NCBI RefSeq assembly: GCF_051549785.1
Contig: NZ_CP189974.1
Coordinates: 434,001 to 498,000 of the forward strand
DNA from: Caldatribacterium sp051549785
Lineage (GTDB): Bacteria; Atribacterota; Atribacteria; Atribacterales; Caldatribacteriaceae
Reading direction: 5' to 3'
Length of the DNA stretch: 64,000 nt
The position numbers and the translations under genes are program-made. Below the pieces are notes generated by a model that saw only the letters and a list, made by a program, of their open reading frames with translations, made no database searches and was not told the origin of the DNA. Position 1 is the first letter of the stretch, and each line of letters starts with the position of its first letter. This document shows positions 1 to 8,780 of the stretch, one piece after another.

Positions 1-630
1 AATTTCCAGAACCTCATCAAGACGATGGCTAATGAAGACAAAGGCGATGCCCTGAGCTCTGAGCTCTCGAATGAAGCCAAAAAGCCGCTGAACTTCCCGA
101 AAAGTCAAAGAGGAAGTGGGCTCATCGAGAATGATGAGCTTGGCGCTGCTGGCAATTGCCCGGCAGATGGCCACAAGCTGCTGGTCGGCAAAGGAAAGAC
201 GACCTACAATCTCCTGGGGATCAAGCTCCACGCCGAGGCGTCCAAGGACTTCCAGAGCCCGTCGCTCCATGTCCTTCCAGGTCACGAACGACCGGTGCCG
301 CTCGATGTACTCATGGGCGAAAATGTTCTCTGCCACCGAGAGGTTCGGGAAAAGCGAGAGATCCTGATGCACTACGTGAATCCCGCGCTTGAAGGCAAGG
401 TACGGCGTGAGGCGGGAAATCTTCTGTCCTTCGATGAAAATCTCACCCTCTTCAGGCTGCACTACCCCTGTGGCAATCTTCACGAGGGTGCTCTTCCCCG
501 AACCGTTTTCCCCCACAAGGCCGTGGACCTCTCCCGGAAGAACAGAGAACTCTACGTCCCGAAGCGCCACAACGCCACCGTAGCGCTTGGTGATATGGGC
601 AAGCCGGAGCACGGGAAGCTTCTCAGGCAT
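1..630 (-). CDS. Sugar-type ABC transporter ATP-binding protein (3' end outside window)
   Basis: This is the cytoplasmic ATPase of a ribose/galactose/AI-2 class importer (RbsA/MglA/LsrA family), which powers uptake of the ligand caught by the binding protein encoded just upstream. The visible 210 residues begin MPEKLPVLRLAHITKRYGG and show Walker A GENGSGKST, a Q-loop region (HVVHQDLSLFPNLSV), a signature-like segment GRLSFADQQLVAICRAIA, Walker B LIILDEPTSSL and the H-loop FVFISHRLDEV. The signature is FADQQ rather than canonical LSGGQ, which is seen in this tandem-domain family. Family members are about 500 residues with two ATPase domains, so the second domain and the permease genes should lie beyond the left edge. 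The ATG at 630 follows the binding-protein gene after a stem-loop. The gene is certain; the substrate is not. Confidence 0.93.
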   Translation of the reverse strand, partial: MPEKLPVLRLAHITKRYGGVVALRDVEFSVLPGEVHGLVGENGSGKSTLVKIATGVVQPEEGEIFIEGQKISRLTPYLAFKRGIHVVHQDLSLFPNLSVAENIFAHEYIERHRSFVTWKDMERRALEVLGRLGVELDPQEIVGRLSFADQQLVAICRAIASSAKLIILDEPTSSLTFREVQRLFGFIRELRAQGIAFVFISHRLDEVLEI

Positions 631-646
631 ATCTTTACTCCAAAAG

Positions 647-675
647 AAAGCGCCGGGGTTTTACCCCGGCGCTTT
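647..675 (-). terminator. Intercistronic stem-loop between binding-protein and ATPase genes
   Basis: There is a perfect 12-bp stem (647-658 with 664-675) around a 5-nt loop. It lies just after the binding-protein stop codon and is followed on the minus strand by a short T-rich stretch (CTTTCTTTT). Such elements in ABC operons usually stop most transcripts or protect the upstream mRNA, giving more binding protein than ATPase. That role is inferred from position. Confidence 0.7.
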
Positions 676-678
676 TTC

Positions 679-1695
679 TCAGAATCCCAGAGCCTCTGCG
701 GCCTCGGCGTTGGGCATGAGTTTGATCTGGTTCACGCTGATGACCTTACCCTCAACCTTGATGGGGCCAAGACCTGGGATTTCCATACCTTCCTTGATCT
801 CCACACCGTCAAGGATTTGCTTGGCGATGTAGACCATAGCATACCCGGCATCCTTCGGGTCCCAAAGCTGCGCCCAGTCCACAGCCCCGGTCTTGAGGTA
901 GGGTGCAACGGTGGAAGGAATGGCGCTCCCCACAACGATAATCTTGTCCTCCATGCCCTTCTCCGCCACAGCCTGCGCAGCACCAATCGGCCCAAGGCTT
1001 CCCCACCCGATGACGGCCTTAAGCTGGTCGCCATAGGTGGTGATGAGGTCAAGGACTGCTGCTCGCGAATCCTCAACGGACTCGGCGGTGGGGAGACGCG
1101 AGGTGAGTTCCTTCAGGAAAGGATATTTCTCCTTGGCGTAGGCGAGGGCTGTGTCTGCCCAGAAGTTGTGGAGCGGAACGGTGAGGCTTCCCACAAGCAT
1201 CACGAAGCCTGCAGGATTCTCAGGGGTGTATTTTTCGAGTTCCCCGGCCTCCTTGAGCTTCTCCACGATGACATCGATGGGGTTCTTCCCGTACTGGACA
1301 CTGTCAATGGTCTCCACGTCCCAATCGATGGCCTCGGTCTCAAAAGGCGACTCATGCGTAATCACCACAATACCTTTCTCCCGTGCCTTCTGGAAGACCG
1401 GAGCCAGAGCCTTGGCATCGTTGGGGACAACACAGACGGCGTTCACGCCACGGGTTACAAGGTCCTCCACCATCTGGACCTGGGGGGCAGGATCAGCAGT
1501 GGCAGGCCCCACAAGGTACGCGTTCACCCCGAGTTCCTTGGCCGCCTGCTCCACACCCTCGGCCATACGGTTGAACCAGGGGATACCGGCGATCTTGACG
1601 ACCACCGCAATCTCATAGGGCTTCTGCGCCCAGGCCACCGAAAAGAGCAACACAGAGAGCAGGAACACCACACCGACCAGTACCGCTCGCTTCAT
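679..1695 (-). CDS. Periplasmic sugar-binding protein, LsrB/RhaS-like
   Basis: This 338-residue protein is the ligand-binding component of an ABC importer. A signal peptide (MKRAVLVGVVFLLSVLLFSV, cleavage near AWAQ) precedes a periplasmic-binding-protein type I fold. The opening KIAGIPWFNRMAEGVEQAAK and the stretch VGPATADPAPQVQMVEDLV are typical of the LsrB/RhaS group, which binds autoinducer-2, rhamnose or related sugars. The ATG at 1695 has an excellent ribosome binding site (GGAGGTGA) and a minus-strand -10 like TACAAT at 1716-1721. The gene is followed by a stem-loop and the matching ATPase gene, so it is the first gene of the operon. Which sugar it binds cannot be decided from sequence. 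Confidence 0.9.
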   Translation of the reverse strand: MKRAVLVGVVFLLSVLLFSVAWAQKPYEIAVVVKIAGIPWFNRMAEGVEQAAKELGVNAYLVGPATADPAPQVQMVEDLVTRGVNAVCVVPNDAKALAPVFQKAREKGIVVITHESPFETEAIDWDVETIDSVQYGKNPIDVIVEKLKEAGELEKYTPENPAGFVMLVGSLTVPLHNFWADTALAYAKEKYPFLKELTSRLPTAESVEDSRAAVLDLITTYGDQLKAVIGWGSLGPIGAAQAVAEKGMEDKIIVVGSAIPSTVAPYLKTGAVDWAQLWDPKDAGYAMVYIAKQILDGVEIKEGMEIPGLGPIKVEGKVISVNQIKLMPNAEAAEALGF

Positions 1696-1791
1696 AGAGT
1701 CTCACCTCCATCTTTATTGTAGCAAAAGGGGAGGGAAAAGAGAACGCGTCTTGGAGACTTTTCGGACCTGAAGCAGGACGGAGAAAAAGGG

Positions 1792-1820
1792 TTGATTCCG
1801 ACTGGTTGGTCGACTACAAT
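1792..1820 (+). promoter_or_regulatory. Sigma-70-type promoter of the MATE gene
   Basis: TTGATT (1792-1797) and TACAAT (1815-1820) are separated by exactly 17 bases. They lie 35 bases ahead of the chosen MATE start and are followed by a GGAGGAGGAG ribosome binding site. Confidence 0.7.
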
Positions 1821-1854
1821 GGTAGCAACGCACCGGAGGAGGAGAGCACGAACC

Positions 1855-3246
1855 ATGAAAGCTGGACGTCTTACGGATTTCACCCAGGGGAGCATCCCTC
1901 GCCATCTCATTGTTTTCTCCATCCCTATGCTCCTTGGGAATCTCCTGCAGACCTTCTACAACACCGTGGACAGCATCTGGGTCGGGAGGTTCCTCGGGCC
2001 TGAAGCCCTGGCAGCGGTCTCGGTGAGCTTCCCCATTGTCTTCCTCCTTGTGGCCTTCACCACGGGTCTGAGCATGGCGGCAAGCGTCATGGTTGCCCAG
2101 TACTTCGGCGCCAGGGAAGAAGAAGCGGTGCGACAAACCGCCACAGCCTCCACAGTCCTCCTTACTGTTCTTGGTACCGGTGCCATGGTGGCTGGACTCG
2201 TACTACACCGGGCATTGCTTGCCCTCATCCGCACACCGTCAGGCATTACGGAGCTTGCGGCGTCATACCTTTTCTTCTTCCTCCTTGGACTCCCCTTCAT
2301 GTTCCTCTACAACAACATTGGGAGCGTCCTTAGGGGTGTCGGGGATTCGAAAACACCGCTGCTACTCCTCGTGTACGCTACAGCGCTCAACATCGTCCTT
2401 GACCCCCTCCTCATCCTTGGGATTCCTCCCTTCCCACGCCTTGGCGTGGCCGGAGCAGCCATCGCCACCACCGTAAGCCAGGGGTTTTCAGCAATCCTGG
2501 GAACGGTGATTCTGCAGCGGGGGGGATTTTTCGTCTTCAGGCGGTCTTACCTTATTCCCTGTTCTTCATTCGTGCGGACAATCTTCCGGCTCGGGCTCCC
2601 AGCCGGAGCACAGCAAACCATTGTTTCGCTGGGGCATCTTGCCATGATGTCCATCGTGAATGGCTTCGGCAAGACCGTTGTGGCCGCTTTTGGCGCCGCT
2701 ACAAGAGTGGACCAGTTCTCTTTTCTCCCCGCCCTGAGCTTCAGCCTTGCCATATCGTCGCTTGCTGGGCAGAACGTGGGAGCCCAGAACTTCACAAGGG
2801 CACGGGAGGTCGCTCGCTGGGGAGCCATTGTGGCCGCTTCATTCGCCCTCCCCGTTTCCTTCCTCGTCTTCCTCTTTGCCTCTCAGCTCATCCGGATTTT
2901 CACCACTGACCCTGAGGTCATTCGCATCGGCGTGGAGTACTTGCGGATTGTGAGTTTCTCCTACGTCCCCTTCGCCCTGATGTTTGCCTACAACGGTTTC
3001 CTCCGGGGTGCAGGCGATACCTTCCAGACCATGGTGAACACTCTGCTCACGCTCTGGCTTGTGCGGATTCCCGTGGCAAAGCTTCTATCCCTAACCACCC
3101 TTGCCGAGCGGGGCATCTGGGTGAGCTTTGTCGCCGGACCTGTGGCGGGATACCTCATCGCCTACCTGTACTACGCAAGCGGCAGGTGGGAGAGTAAGGC
3201 TATCGTTCGGAAAGACCGAGAATCCTTTCAACAAGCGGCATGTTGA
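1855..3246 (+). CDS. MATE family efflux transporter
   Basis: This is an inner-membrane multidrug/toxin extrusion antiporter of about 463 residues with 12 predicted membrane segments in two similar halves. Family marks include IPRHLIVFSIPMLLGNLLQT near the N-terminus, the motif TVDSIWVGRFLGPEALAAVS, and LRGVGDSKTPLLL in the first half mirrored by LRGAGDTFQTMVNT in the second. The ATG at 1855 was preferred over earlier in-frame starts because it has a GGAGGAGGAG site at the right distance and lies downstream of a good promoter. The 3' end overlaps the converging cobQ gene by 47 bases. It exports cationic compounds or drugs by coupling to Na+ or H+; the substrate is unknown. Confidence 0.92.
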   Translation: MKAGRLTDFTQGSIPRHLIVFSIPMLLGNLLQTFYNTVDSIWVGRFLGPEALAAVSVSFPIVFLLVAFTTGLSMAASVMVAQYFGAREEEAVRQTATASTVLLTVLGTGAMVAGLVLHRALLALIRTPSGITELAASYLFFFLLGLPFMFLYNNIGSVLRGVGDSKTPLLLLVYATALNIVLDPLLILGIPPFPRLGVAGAAIATTVSQGFSAILGTVILQRGGFFVFRRSYLIPCSSFVRTIFRLGLPAGAQQTIVSLGHLAMMSIVNGFGKTVVAAFGAATRVDQFSFLPALSFSLAISSLAGQNVGAQNFTRAREVARWGAIVAASFALPVSFLVFLFASQLIRIFTTDPEVIRIGVEYLRIVSFSYVPFALMFAYNGFLRGAGDTFQTMVNTLLTLWLVRIPVAKLLSLTTLAERGIWVSFVAGPVAGYLIAYLYYASGRWESKAIVRKDRESFQQAAC

Positions 3247-4678
3247 GGTGCGCGGCGCAGCAATCCGCAAGGCGATCGAGCTCTGCCTCCAGAACATCCC
3301 TCCAGGAAGGACTCTGTGCCTTTCCGGGTGGAAGGCCCCGGAGTTTCCGAACATGGTTGAGGAAAGCCCGCCGGAATGCTCCTTCGTCGAAAAGCCCGTG
3401 GAGATAGGTGCCAAAGACCCGGCCCTCCTGCACGACACCCTCGGGGAACACCATGCCCTCCCGCCAGAGGAGGAAGAACGGTTCTTGGGAAGAGGTGAGG
3501 GAACTCCGTCCGTGGTGGATTTCATACCCTGTAACTTCCACCCCAAAGCAAGGAGCACACCCAAAAGCCCAGCTCAGGGTCTTCTCCCGCTCAAGAACGG
3601 TCTCAAGGGGGAGAAGCCCAAGGCCTCGAACTTCCCCTTTTTCCTCCACCCCGTGGGGATCCCGAACGACCTTGCCAAGCATCTGGAACCCCCCGCACAC
3701 CCCGAGCACCACACCCCCCTGTGCCAGAAAACCCGTAAGCCTTTCCCCGAAAGAAGCTTCCTGGAGCAGGCGGAGATCGTAACAGGTGTTCTTCGTCCCC
3801 GGAAGAATGAGAAGGTCGAAAGTTCCAAGGTCTTCGTGGGGGGAGACAAAGCGAATGTGCACGTCATCCTCAAGCTCTAAAGGCCTGAAATCCGTGAGAT
3901 TCGCAGCGTGAGGAAGCTGCACCACGCCAATCCGGAGCATTCCCGGCCGGTATGGCCTGGTTCTGAAGGTAAAATTCAGGCCGTCTTCGTCATCAAGCCT
4001 CAGGAGCGTGTAAGGCACAACCCCAAGGACCGGAACCCCCGTAAGACGCTCGAGTTCCCGAATCCCTGGCTCAAGAATCTCTCGGCTTCCCCGGAACTTG
4101 TTGATCACAAACCCCCGGAAGTACCTCCGGTCTTCCTGAGTAAGTGCCCAGGTTCCATACAAAGCGGCGAACACCCCACCCCGCTCAATGTCCCCCACAA
4201 GGATCACGGGGATGTGGAAATGGCGGGCAAGGCTCATGTTGGCAAAATCCCGTCCCTTGAGATTGAGCTCTGCGGGACTCCCCATACCCTCAACGCAGAC
4301 GAGATCGTACTCGGCAAGGAGAGAGGAAAGGCTCTCCACTATGGCGTCCCAGAATACGTCTTTGGGAAAAGGGGCAAAGGGCGTGGCCCTCCCCCAGACT
4401 TTCCCCAGAAGGACGACCTGGATTGCCCCTCCTTCCGGTTTGAGGAGCACCGGGTTCATGCGGGCATCTGGGAGGATGCCCGCCGCCTGGGCCTGGAGTA
4501 TCTGCGCGCGGGCGATTTCTTCTCCTTTCGGGGTCACTCCGGAATGCAACGACATGTTCTGAGCCTTGAAGGGGGCACACCGCAGGCCCTTGCGGGTGAA
4601 ATACCGCAAAAGCCCTGCCACAAGGAGGCTCTTCCCCACTCCCGAGGCCGTGCCCTGAACCATGAGAAGGTGAGGCAT
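3200..4678 (-). CDS. cobQ: Cobyric acid synthase (CobQ/CbiP)
   Basis: This enzyme amidates the b, d, e and g carboxylates of adenosylcobyrinic acid a,c-diamide, using glutamine and ATP, in late cobalamin synthesis. The 492-residue protein has the expected two parts. The N-terminal dethiobiotin-synthetase-like domain carries the P-loop QGTASGVGKSLLVAGLL and FKAQNMSLHSG. The C-terminal class I glutamine amidotransferase domain has the nucleophile cysteine in VLGVCGGFQMLG and a late catalytic YLHGLF histidine. It lies 6 bases after the MFS gene at the 3' end of a minus-strand operon. No other cobalamin gene is in the window, so it is a detached member of the pathway. Length is normal for the family. 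Confidence 0.95.
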   Translation of the reverse strand: MPHLLMVQGTASGVGKSLLVAGLLRYFTRKGLRCAPFKAQNMSLHSGVTPKGEEIARAQILQAQAAGILPDARMNPVLLKPEGGAIQVVLLGKVWGRATPFAPFPKDVFWDAIVESLSSLLAEYDLVCVEGMGSPAELNLKGRDFANMSLARHFHIPVILVGDIERGGVFAALYGTWALTQEDRRYFRGFVINKFRGSREILEPGIRELERLTGVPVLGVVPYTLLRLDDEDGLNFTFRTRPYRPGMLRIGVVQLPHAANLTDFRPLELEDDVHIRFVSPHEDLGTFDLLILPGTKNTCYDLRLLQEASFGERLTGFLAQGGVVLGVCGGFQMLGKVVRDPHGVEEKGEVRGLGLLPLETVLEREKTLSWAFGCAPCFGVEVTGYEIHHGRSSLTSSQEPFFLLWREGMVFPEGVVQEGRVFGTYLHGLFDEGAFRRAFLNHVRKLRGLPPGKAQSPSWRDVLEAELDRLADCCAAHLNMPLVERILGLSER

Positions 4679-4684
4679 TTTCCT

Positions 4685-5923
4685 TCACTCCGCAAAGTTC
4701 TCAAAGGCCCGGGGTTCTCTGACGCCAAAAAGGAGCCAGAAAAATCCTAAAGCATTCAGCACAAGGGAAATCCAGAACACCATTCCGTACCCAAAGAGAT
4801 CGGCGAGTTTCCCCCCGAGAATCGGAGCAAAGAACGCTGGAAACCCGGAGAAGAAATTCCCCCATCCCAGGTACAGCCACCGTCGGTCCCTGGGAGCAAA
4901 ATCGAGGAGGATCGCCATCCCACCCACCGAGATGGCGCTGTAGTTCAGTCCCAGGAATCCGAAGGCGAGGAAGAAGTACCAGGGAGAAGGAGCAAAAAGT
5001 GCCCAGAGATTGCTCAAGAGGATGGTGAGGGCTCCGCAAAGGACCACAAGCTTGTGCCCCTTTTTATCCCCCAGGGGTCCCCAGAAGAAGTTCGAGAGGG
5101 CTTGGGACACAAGAAGGGTGGCGTTGTACTGGGCGATGAAGGTATCGGGAATGGCGAAGCGCTGCAGAACCGAAACCGTATAGAACGCCGCCCCCATAAC
5201 CCCCAGGGCCAGGAAGACTCTGGCGATGAGGAAGTGCAGGAAATTGGGATCTTCCCGGACGATGCGGGAGAAGGAGTGGAGGTAACTCCCCTTCTCATCC
5301 ACAACCTCCCCATCCTCTTCCCGGGTAAGGGAGAGGAAGACGTACGATACCCCCATGGCGAAAGAGGCCAGAAAGAAGCACAGAGCGAAATTCCAGGCAA
5401 AGGGGTACGTGGCGATGAAGCGCTCGGCTAACCTCGACCCCCAGATACCCATGAGCGCACCAATCCCGTTCCCACAGGCGAAATACAGCCCGAAACGGGA
5501 GGGATGGATGACCTTCCCAATCATCTCCGTCCAGATGGGGCCGAGAAACCCCATGGCCGAACACGCCACCCCGAGGAACAAAAGGACCAGAAAGAGCGCC
5601 AGGCGGGGGAAGGGAACGGCAAGAAACGTCGCCACCAGAGCAACACCGAAAAAGGGCAGACGTTCTAAAAGCGTCACCCGGAGCAGGAAAGGGAGCTTCC
5701 GCCGGAGCCTTCGGGAAACCTTTGCTCCGGGAAGGGCAGGAAGGGACCACCCAAGATACGCCAGAGCCGGGATGAGCCCGATTTCGATGTTGCTGGCCCC
5801 GAGATGTTTGGCAAAAAGGGGAAGGAACGTCGTCACCGACCCAAAGGAGAGGGCCAGAGAAAAAAAGGCATAGTCCAGGGAATCCACGAAGAAGTTGAAG
5901 ATATAGTCCCGCCGCGAAAGCAT
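4685..5923 (-). CDS. Major facilitator superfamily transporter
   Basis: This 412-residue inner-membrane carrier has about 12 hydrophobic helices in two six-helix halves. A charged loop between the first helix pairs (PGAKVSRRLRRKLP) and the second-half equivalent GPLGDKKGHK match MFS topology. The ATG overlaps the stop of the UvrD-like gene (TGATG), so the two are translationally coupled, and cobQ follows after 6 bases. No substrate-specific motif is recognisable. Proximity to cobQ might suggest cobamide or precursor traffic, but the operon is otherwise mixed, so this is weak. Confidence 0.85.
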   Translation of the reverse strand: MLSRRDYIFNFFVDSLDYAFFSLALSFGSVTTFLPLFAKHLGASNIEIGLIPALAYLGWSLPALPGAKVSRRLRRKLPFLLRVTLLERLPFFGVALVATFLAVPFPRLALFLVLLFLGVACSAMGFLGPIWTEMIGKVIHPSRFGLYFACGNGIGALMGIWGSRLAERFIATYPFAWNFALCFFLASFAMGVSYVFLSLTREEDGEVVDEKGSYLHSFSRIVREDPNFLHFLIARVFLALGVMGAAFYTVSVLQRFAIPDTFIAQYNATLLVSQALSNFFWGPLGDKKGHKLVVLCGALTILLSNLWALFAPSPWYFFLAFGFLGLNYSAISVGGMAILLDFAPRDRRWLYLGWGNFFSGFPAFFAPILGGKLADLFGYGMVFWISLVLNALGFFWLLFGVREPRAFENFAE

Positions 5924-7881
5924 CAGTACCCCCGCCCCAGAAGCCGGTATCGGTCATAGAGTGAAGGAGAGAGTTCTTCAAGGAAACGGGAGGGCTTGCG
6001 CAGTATTGTCTTCCCCCGCCCTCGCTCCGCCATGATAGGGTAGCAGAGGAAGAGGTGGTCCTTTGCCCTGGTGCAGGCAACGTAGAAGAGCCGCCGCTCT
6101 TCCTCGAGGCCCTCTTCCTCATTGAGGGATTGAGGTGAGGGGAAGGCCCCCTCACAGAGCCATACCACAAATACGCAAGCCCACTCGAGTCCCTTGGCCT
6201 GGTGAATGGTAGAGAGGATCACCCGCTCATCCTGAGGTGCCCCCGCCACCACTGTCTCGGCCTCCATTTCCCCAAGGAGGGCGAGCTCGCTCAGGAACGA
6301 TTCTAAGGAAGCGTACCTTGAAGCAAAGCGGGCGAGCTCTTCAAGGTCCTCAAGGCGTTCCCTGGCGTCAGGATACCGGCTTATGAGGTATTCCCGGTAC
6401 CCACCATCAAGAACGGTCTCAATGGCCAGAGCCGGGTCCTTCTCAAGGTCCTCAAGGCGTACGAGGAGCCGGCGAACACCCTCCACGCTTCCCCGACCCG
6501 AAGCGGGCAGAGCAAGGAGCACATCGGGACGCTCCAAGGCAAAGATTGGGTCCTCTGCCTCCCGAACCACCTGCCAGACGATTTCTGCGGTTTTTTGCCC
6601 AATGCCGGGGTAAAGCCGCAGCACCCGTTTCCAGGAAATCTCATCATATGGGTTCACAACAATGCGAAGGTGCGCAAGGACGTCCTTGATGTGCGCACGC
6701 TCGAAAAACCGGAGCCCCGAGCGAATCTCAAAGGGGATGCCCCGATGGGTGAGCTCCAGCTGGACTTCCATGCTTTGGTAATGGGCCCGGTAGAGCACCG
6801 CCATGTCGTTTAAGGCATACCCCCGTTCCCGGAGTTCCAGGATCTTCGTGGCCACAAAGTCCGCCTGCTCTAAAACGTCCCGAAGAGCAACAACCCGAGG
6901 TTTCTCCCCCGAAGTCCGCACCGGACGCAGCACTTTGTGGAACTGACGGGTGTTGAAGGTGATGACCTCGTTCGCTAACCGCAGAATTTCTGGAGTACTC
7001 CGGTAGTTCGTCTCGAGCTTGTAGATTTTGCAGTCCGGGTACCTCTTCGGGAAGTCGAGGATATTGGCAAAGTGCGCCCCCCGGAAGGCGTAAATACTCT
7101 GGGCGTCATCCCCCACCACGAGGAGATTGCGGTGTACCCCGGCAAGGAGGTCCACAATTGCTGCCTGGAGGAGGTTGGTGTCCTGGTACTCGTCAACGAG
7201 AATGTACCGGAAAAGCTCGCCATACTTCCTCCGCGTCCTCTCGTCACTTCGCAGGAGCTCAAAAAAGTACACCAGGAGGTCGTCGTAGTCCATCACGTTG
7301 AGACGCTTTTTTCGTTCCTGGTAGAGGACGAAAAGATGGGCGACGTGGCTTGACCATTCCAGAAACTGCGGGTAGTACCTGTCAAGAATGTCCTCAAGGG
7401 ATTTGAGGGTATTCCGGCTTAAAGAGATGACGTTGAGCAAAACCTCGGGTTGAGGGAAACGGCGCCGGGTAAGATCAATACCGAGTTCCTCCACGCAAAC
7501 CGCAAGGAGGTCCTTCTGGTCCTCCCGGTCGAGGATGGTGTAGTTGGGCTCGTACCCGATTTTCTTCGCTTCCCGGCGCAGGATAAGGTTCCCGATGTGA
7601 TGGAACGTTCCCCCAAAAAGACGGGACATGTCCACCCCAAGGAGGCACTCCACCCGGTGGAGCATCTCCCGGGCTGCCTTGTTCGTGAAGGTGGCAAGGA
7701 GGATGGACTCCGGAGGTACCCCCTGTTCGATGAGGTAGGCTACCCGGTAGGTAACGGTGCGGGTTTTGCCGCTTCCCGCCCCGGCAATGACGAGCATGGG
7801 GCCTTCTCCGGCAAAGACCACCTGTTTCTGCTCCTCGTTGAGCTCCCGCTCGTAATCCACCCGGAAATTCGAAAGTCGCAC
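5923..7881 (-). CDS. UvrD/PcrA-like superfamily 1A DNA helicase
   Basis: This ATP-dependent 3'-5' DNA helicase of about 652 residues probably acts in repair or clearing of replication blocks. Visible motifs in order are the N-terminal Q-motif region (LNEEQKQVV), Walker A AGAGSGKT (residues 33-40), DEYQDTN (motif II), GDDAQSIYAFRGA (motif III), LETNYRSTPEIL (motif IV), and near the C-terminus VILSTIHQAKGLEW and LFYVACTRAKDHLFL (motifs V-VI). I chose the GTG at 7881, 13 bases after hslO ends and next to an AGAGGAG site, because the upstream extension is low-complexity and overlaps hslO. It is somewhat shorter than UvrD (about 720) and lacks the usual basic C-terminal tail. Confidence 0.92.
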   Translation of the reverse strand: MRLSNFRVDYERELNEEQKQVVFAGEGPMLVIAGAGSGKTRTVTYRVAYLIEQGVPPESILLATFTNKAAREMLHRVECLLGVDMSRLFGGTFHHIGNLILRREAKKIGYEPNYTILDREDQKDLLAVCVEELGIDLTRRRFPQPEVLLNVISLSRNTLKSLEDILDRYYPQFLEWSSHVAHLFVLYQERKKRLNVMDYDDLLVYFFELLRSDERTRRKYGELFRYILVDEYQDTNLLQAAIVDLLAGVHRNLLVVGDDAQSIYAFRGAHFANILDFPKRYPDCKIYKLETNYRSTPEILRLANEVITFNTRQFHKVLRPVRTSGEKPRVVALRDVLEQADFVATKILELRERGYALNDMAVLYRAHYQSMEVQLELTHRGIPFEIRSGLRFFERAHIKDVLAHLRIVVNPYDEISWKRVLRLYPGIGQKTAEIVWQVVREAEDPIFALERPDVLLALPASGRGSVEGVRRLLVRLEDLEKDPALAIETVLDGGYREYLISRYPDARERLEDLEELARFASRYASLESFLSELALLGEMEAETVVAGAPQDERVILSTIHQAKGLEWACVFVVWLCEGAFPSPQSLNEEEGLEEERRLFYVACTRAKDHLFLCYPIMAERGRGKTILRKPSRFLEELSPSLYDRYRLLGRGY

Positions 7882-7894
7882 GGGCACTCTCCTC

Positions 7895-8767
7895 TCACTG
7901 CCTTCCCTGGGCGAAGTCTTCAGGGAAAAAGAGATAGGTCCGGTTGCAGAACGCGCAGTGCACCTCTGCCTTCCCCTGGGTTTCGAAAAGCTCCTGTCGC
8001 TCTTTTTCGCCAAGGAGAAGGAGAACGTTTTTCGCCCTCCGGCGGGAACACCGGCAGCGATACCGGAGGGGGTCCTTCCCCACAATCCGGTACGGAAGAC
8101 CGGAAAAGATGAACGCCGTAATGTCCTCAGGGGTTTTCCCCTGGAAAAGCTCGTGGCTCACCGGCCCGAGACGGGAAATATTCTCTTCCAAAGTGTCGAT
8201 GACGTCAAGCGGGGTACCCGAAGGCGTGTGGATGATGAACCCTCCTGCCGAGAGTACCTTCCCTCGCTTCCCCACGTAGACCCCGGCACTGCAGGCTGAG
8301 GGCAATTGCTCCGAAGAGGCGAAGTAGTACGCCAGGTCATAGGCAATACCACCCCGGGGCATGGTGATGCTCCCCACATACGGTTCCCCAAACCCCAGGT
8401 CCTTCACGACGAGGAGCTTCGACCCCGCTCCCACGGCATCCTCCACGTTGAGTTTTCCCTGTTCTTTCGAGGGGAGAATCACCCAGGGCTGCGACACATA
8501 CCCCCGAACCTCACCCTTCGCATTCCCTTGCACGAGAATCCCTTCTAAAGGCCCCCGACATTCAATCTGGAGGGAAATCCGCTGGTTCTCCTTCATGGTG
8601 AGGCCGAGAATCCCGACAAGCGTCAGGGCCCGCCCCAGGGCAGCCGTGGCCACAGGAGTGGTCCGGTGGAGCCTTCTTGCCCGTTCCACAAGGCGAGTGG
8701 AGCTCGCCACGTACCCGAGGACCTGTGTCCCCTCCACTACCACCCGAACAACGTAGTCTTCGTGCAT
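7895..8767 (-). CDS. hslO: Redox-regulated chaperonin Hsp33
   Basis: Hsp33 is a cytosolic holdase chaperone switched on by oxidative stress through a C-terminal zinc site. The protein (290 residues) starts MHEDYVVRVVVEGTQVLGY, contains family-typical GALTLVG-like and SGVYVGKRGKV segments, and ends with the four zinc-binding cysteines as CRC (in YRCRCSRRR) and CAFC (in HCAFCNRTY). The ATG at 8767 has AAAGGAGG seven bases upstream; the upstream extension is unlikely to be translated. It is the second gene of the udp-hslO-helicase-MFS-cobQ operon with 13-base gaps on both sides. Confidence 0.95.
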   Translation of the reverse strand: MHEDYVVRVVVEGTQVLGYVASSTRLVERARRLHRTTPVATAALGRALTLVGILGLTMKENQRISLQIECRGPLEGILVQGNAKGEVRGYVSQPWVILPSKEQGKLNVEDAVGAGSKLLVVKDLGFGEPYVGSITMPRGGIAYDLAYYFASSEQLPSACSAGVYVGKRGKVLSAGGFIIHTPSGTPLDVIDTLEENISRLGPVSHELFQGKTPEDITAFIFSGLPYRIVGKDPLRYRCRCSRRRAKNVLLLLGEKERQELFETQGKAEVHCAFCNRTYLFFPEDFAQGRQ

Positions 8768-8780
8768 GGGTATGCCTCCT

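Noticed and set aside
25..1722. Long open frame opposite the ABC ATPase and binding-protein genes
   Set aside because: It is the antisense shadow of two clear genes with family motifs; it has no ribosome binding site and no recognisable protein features.
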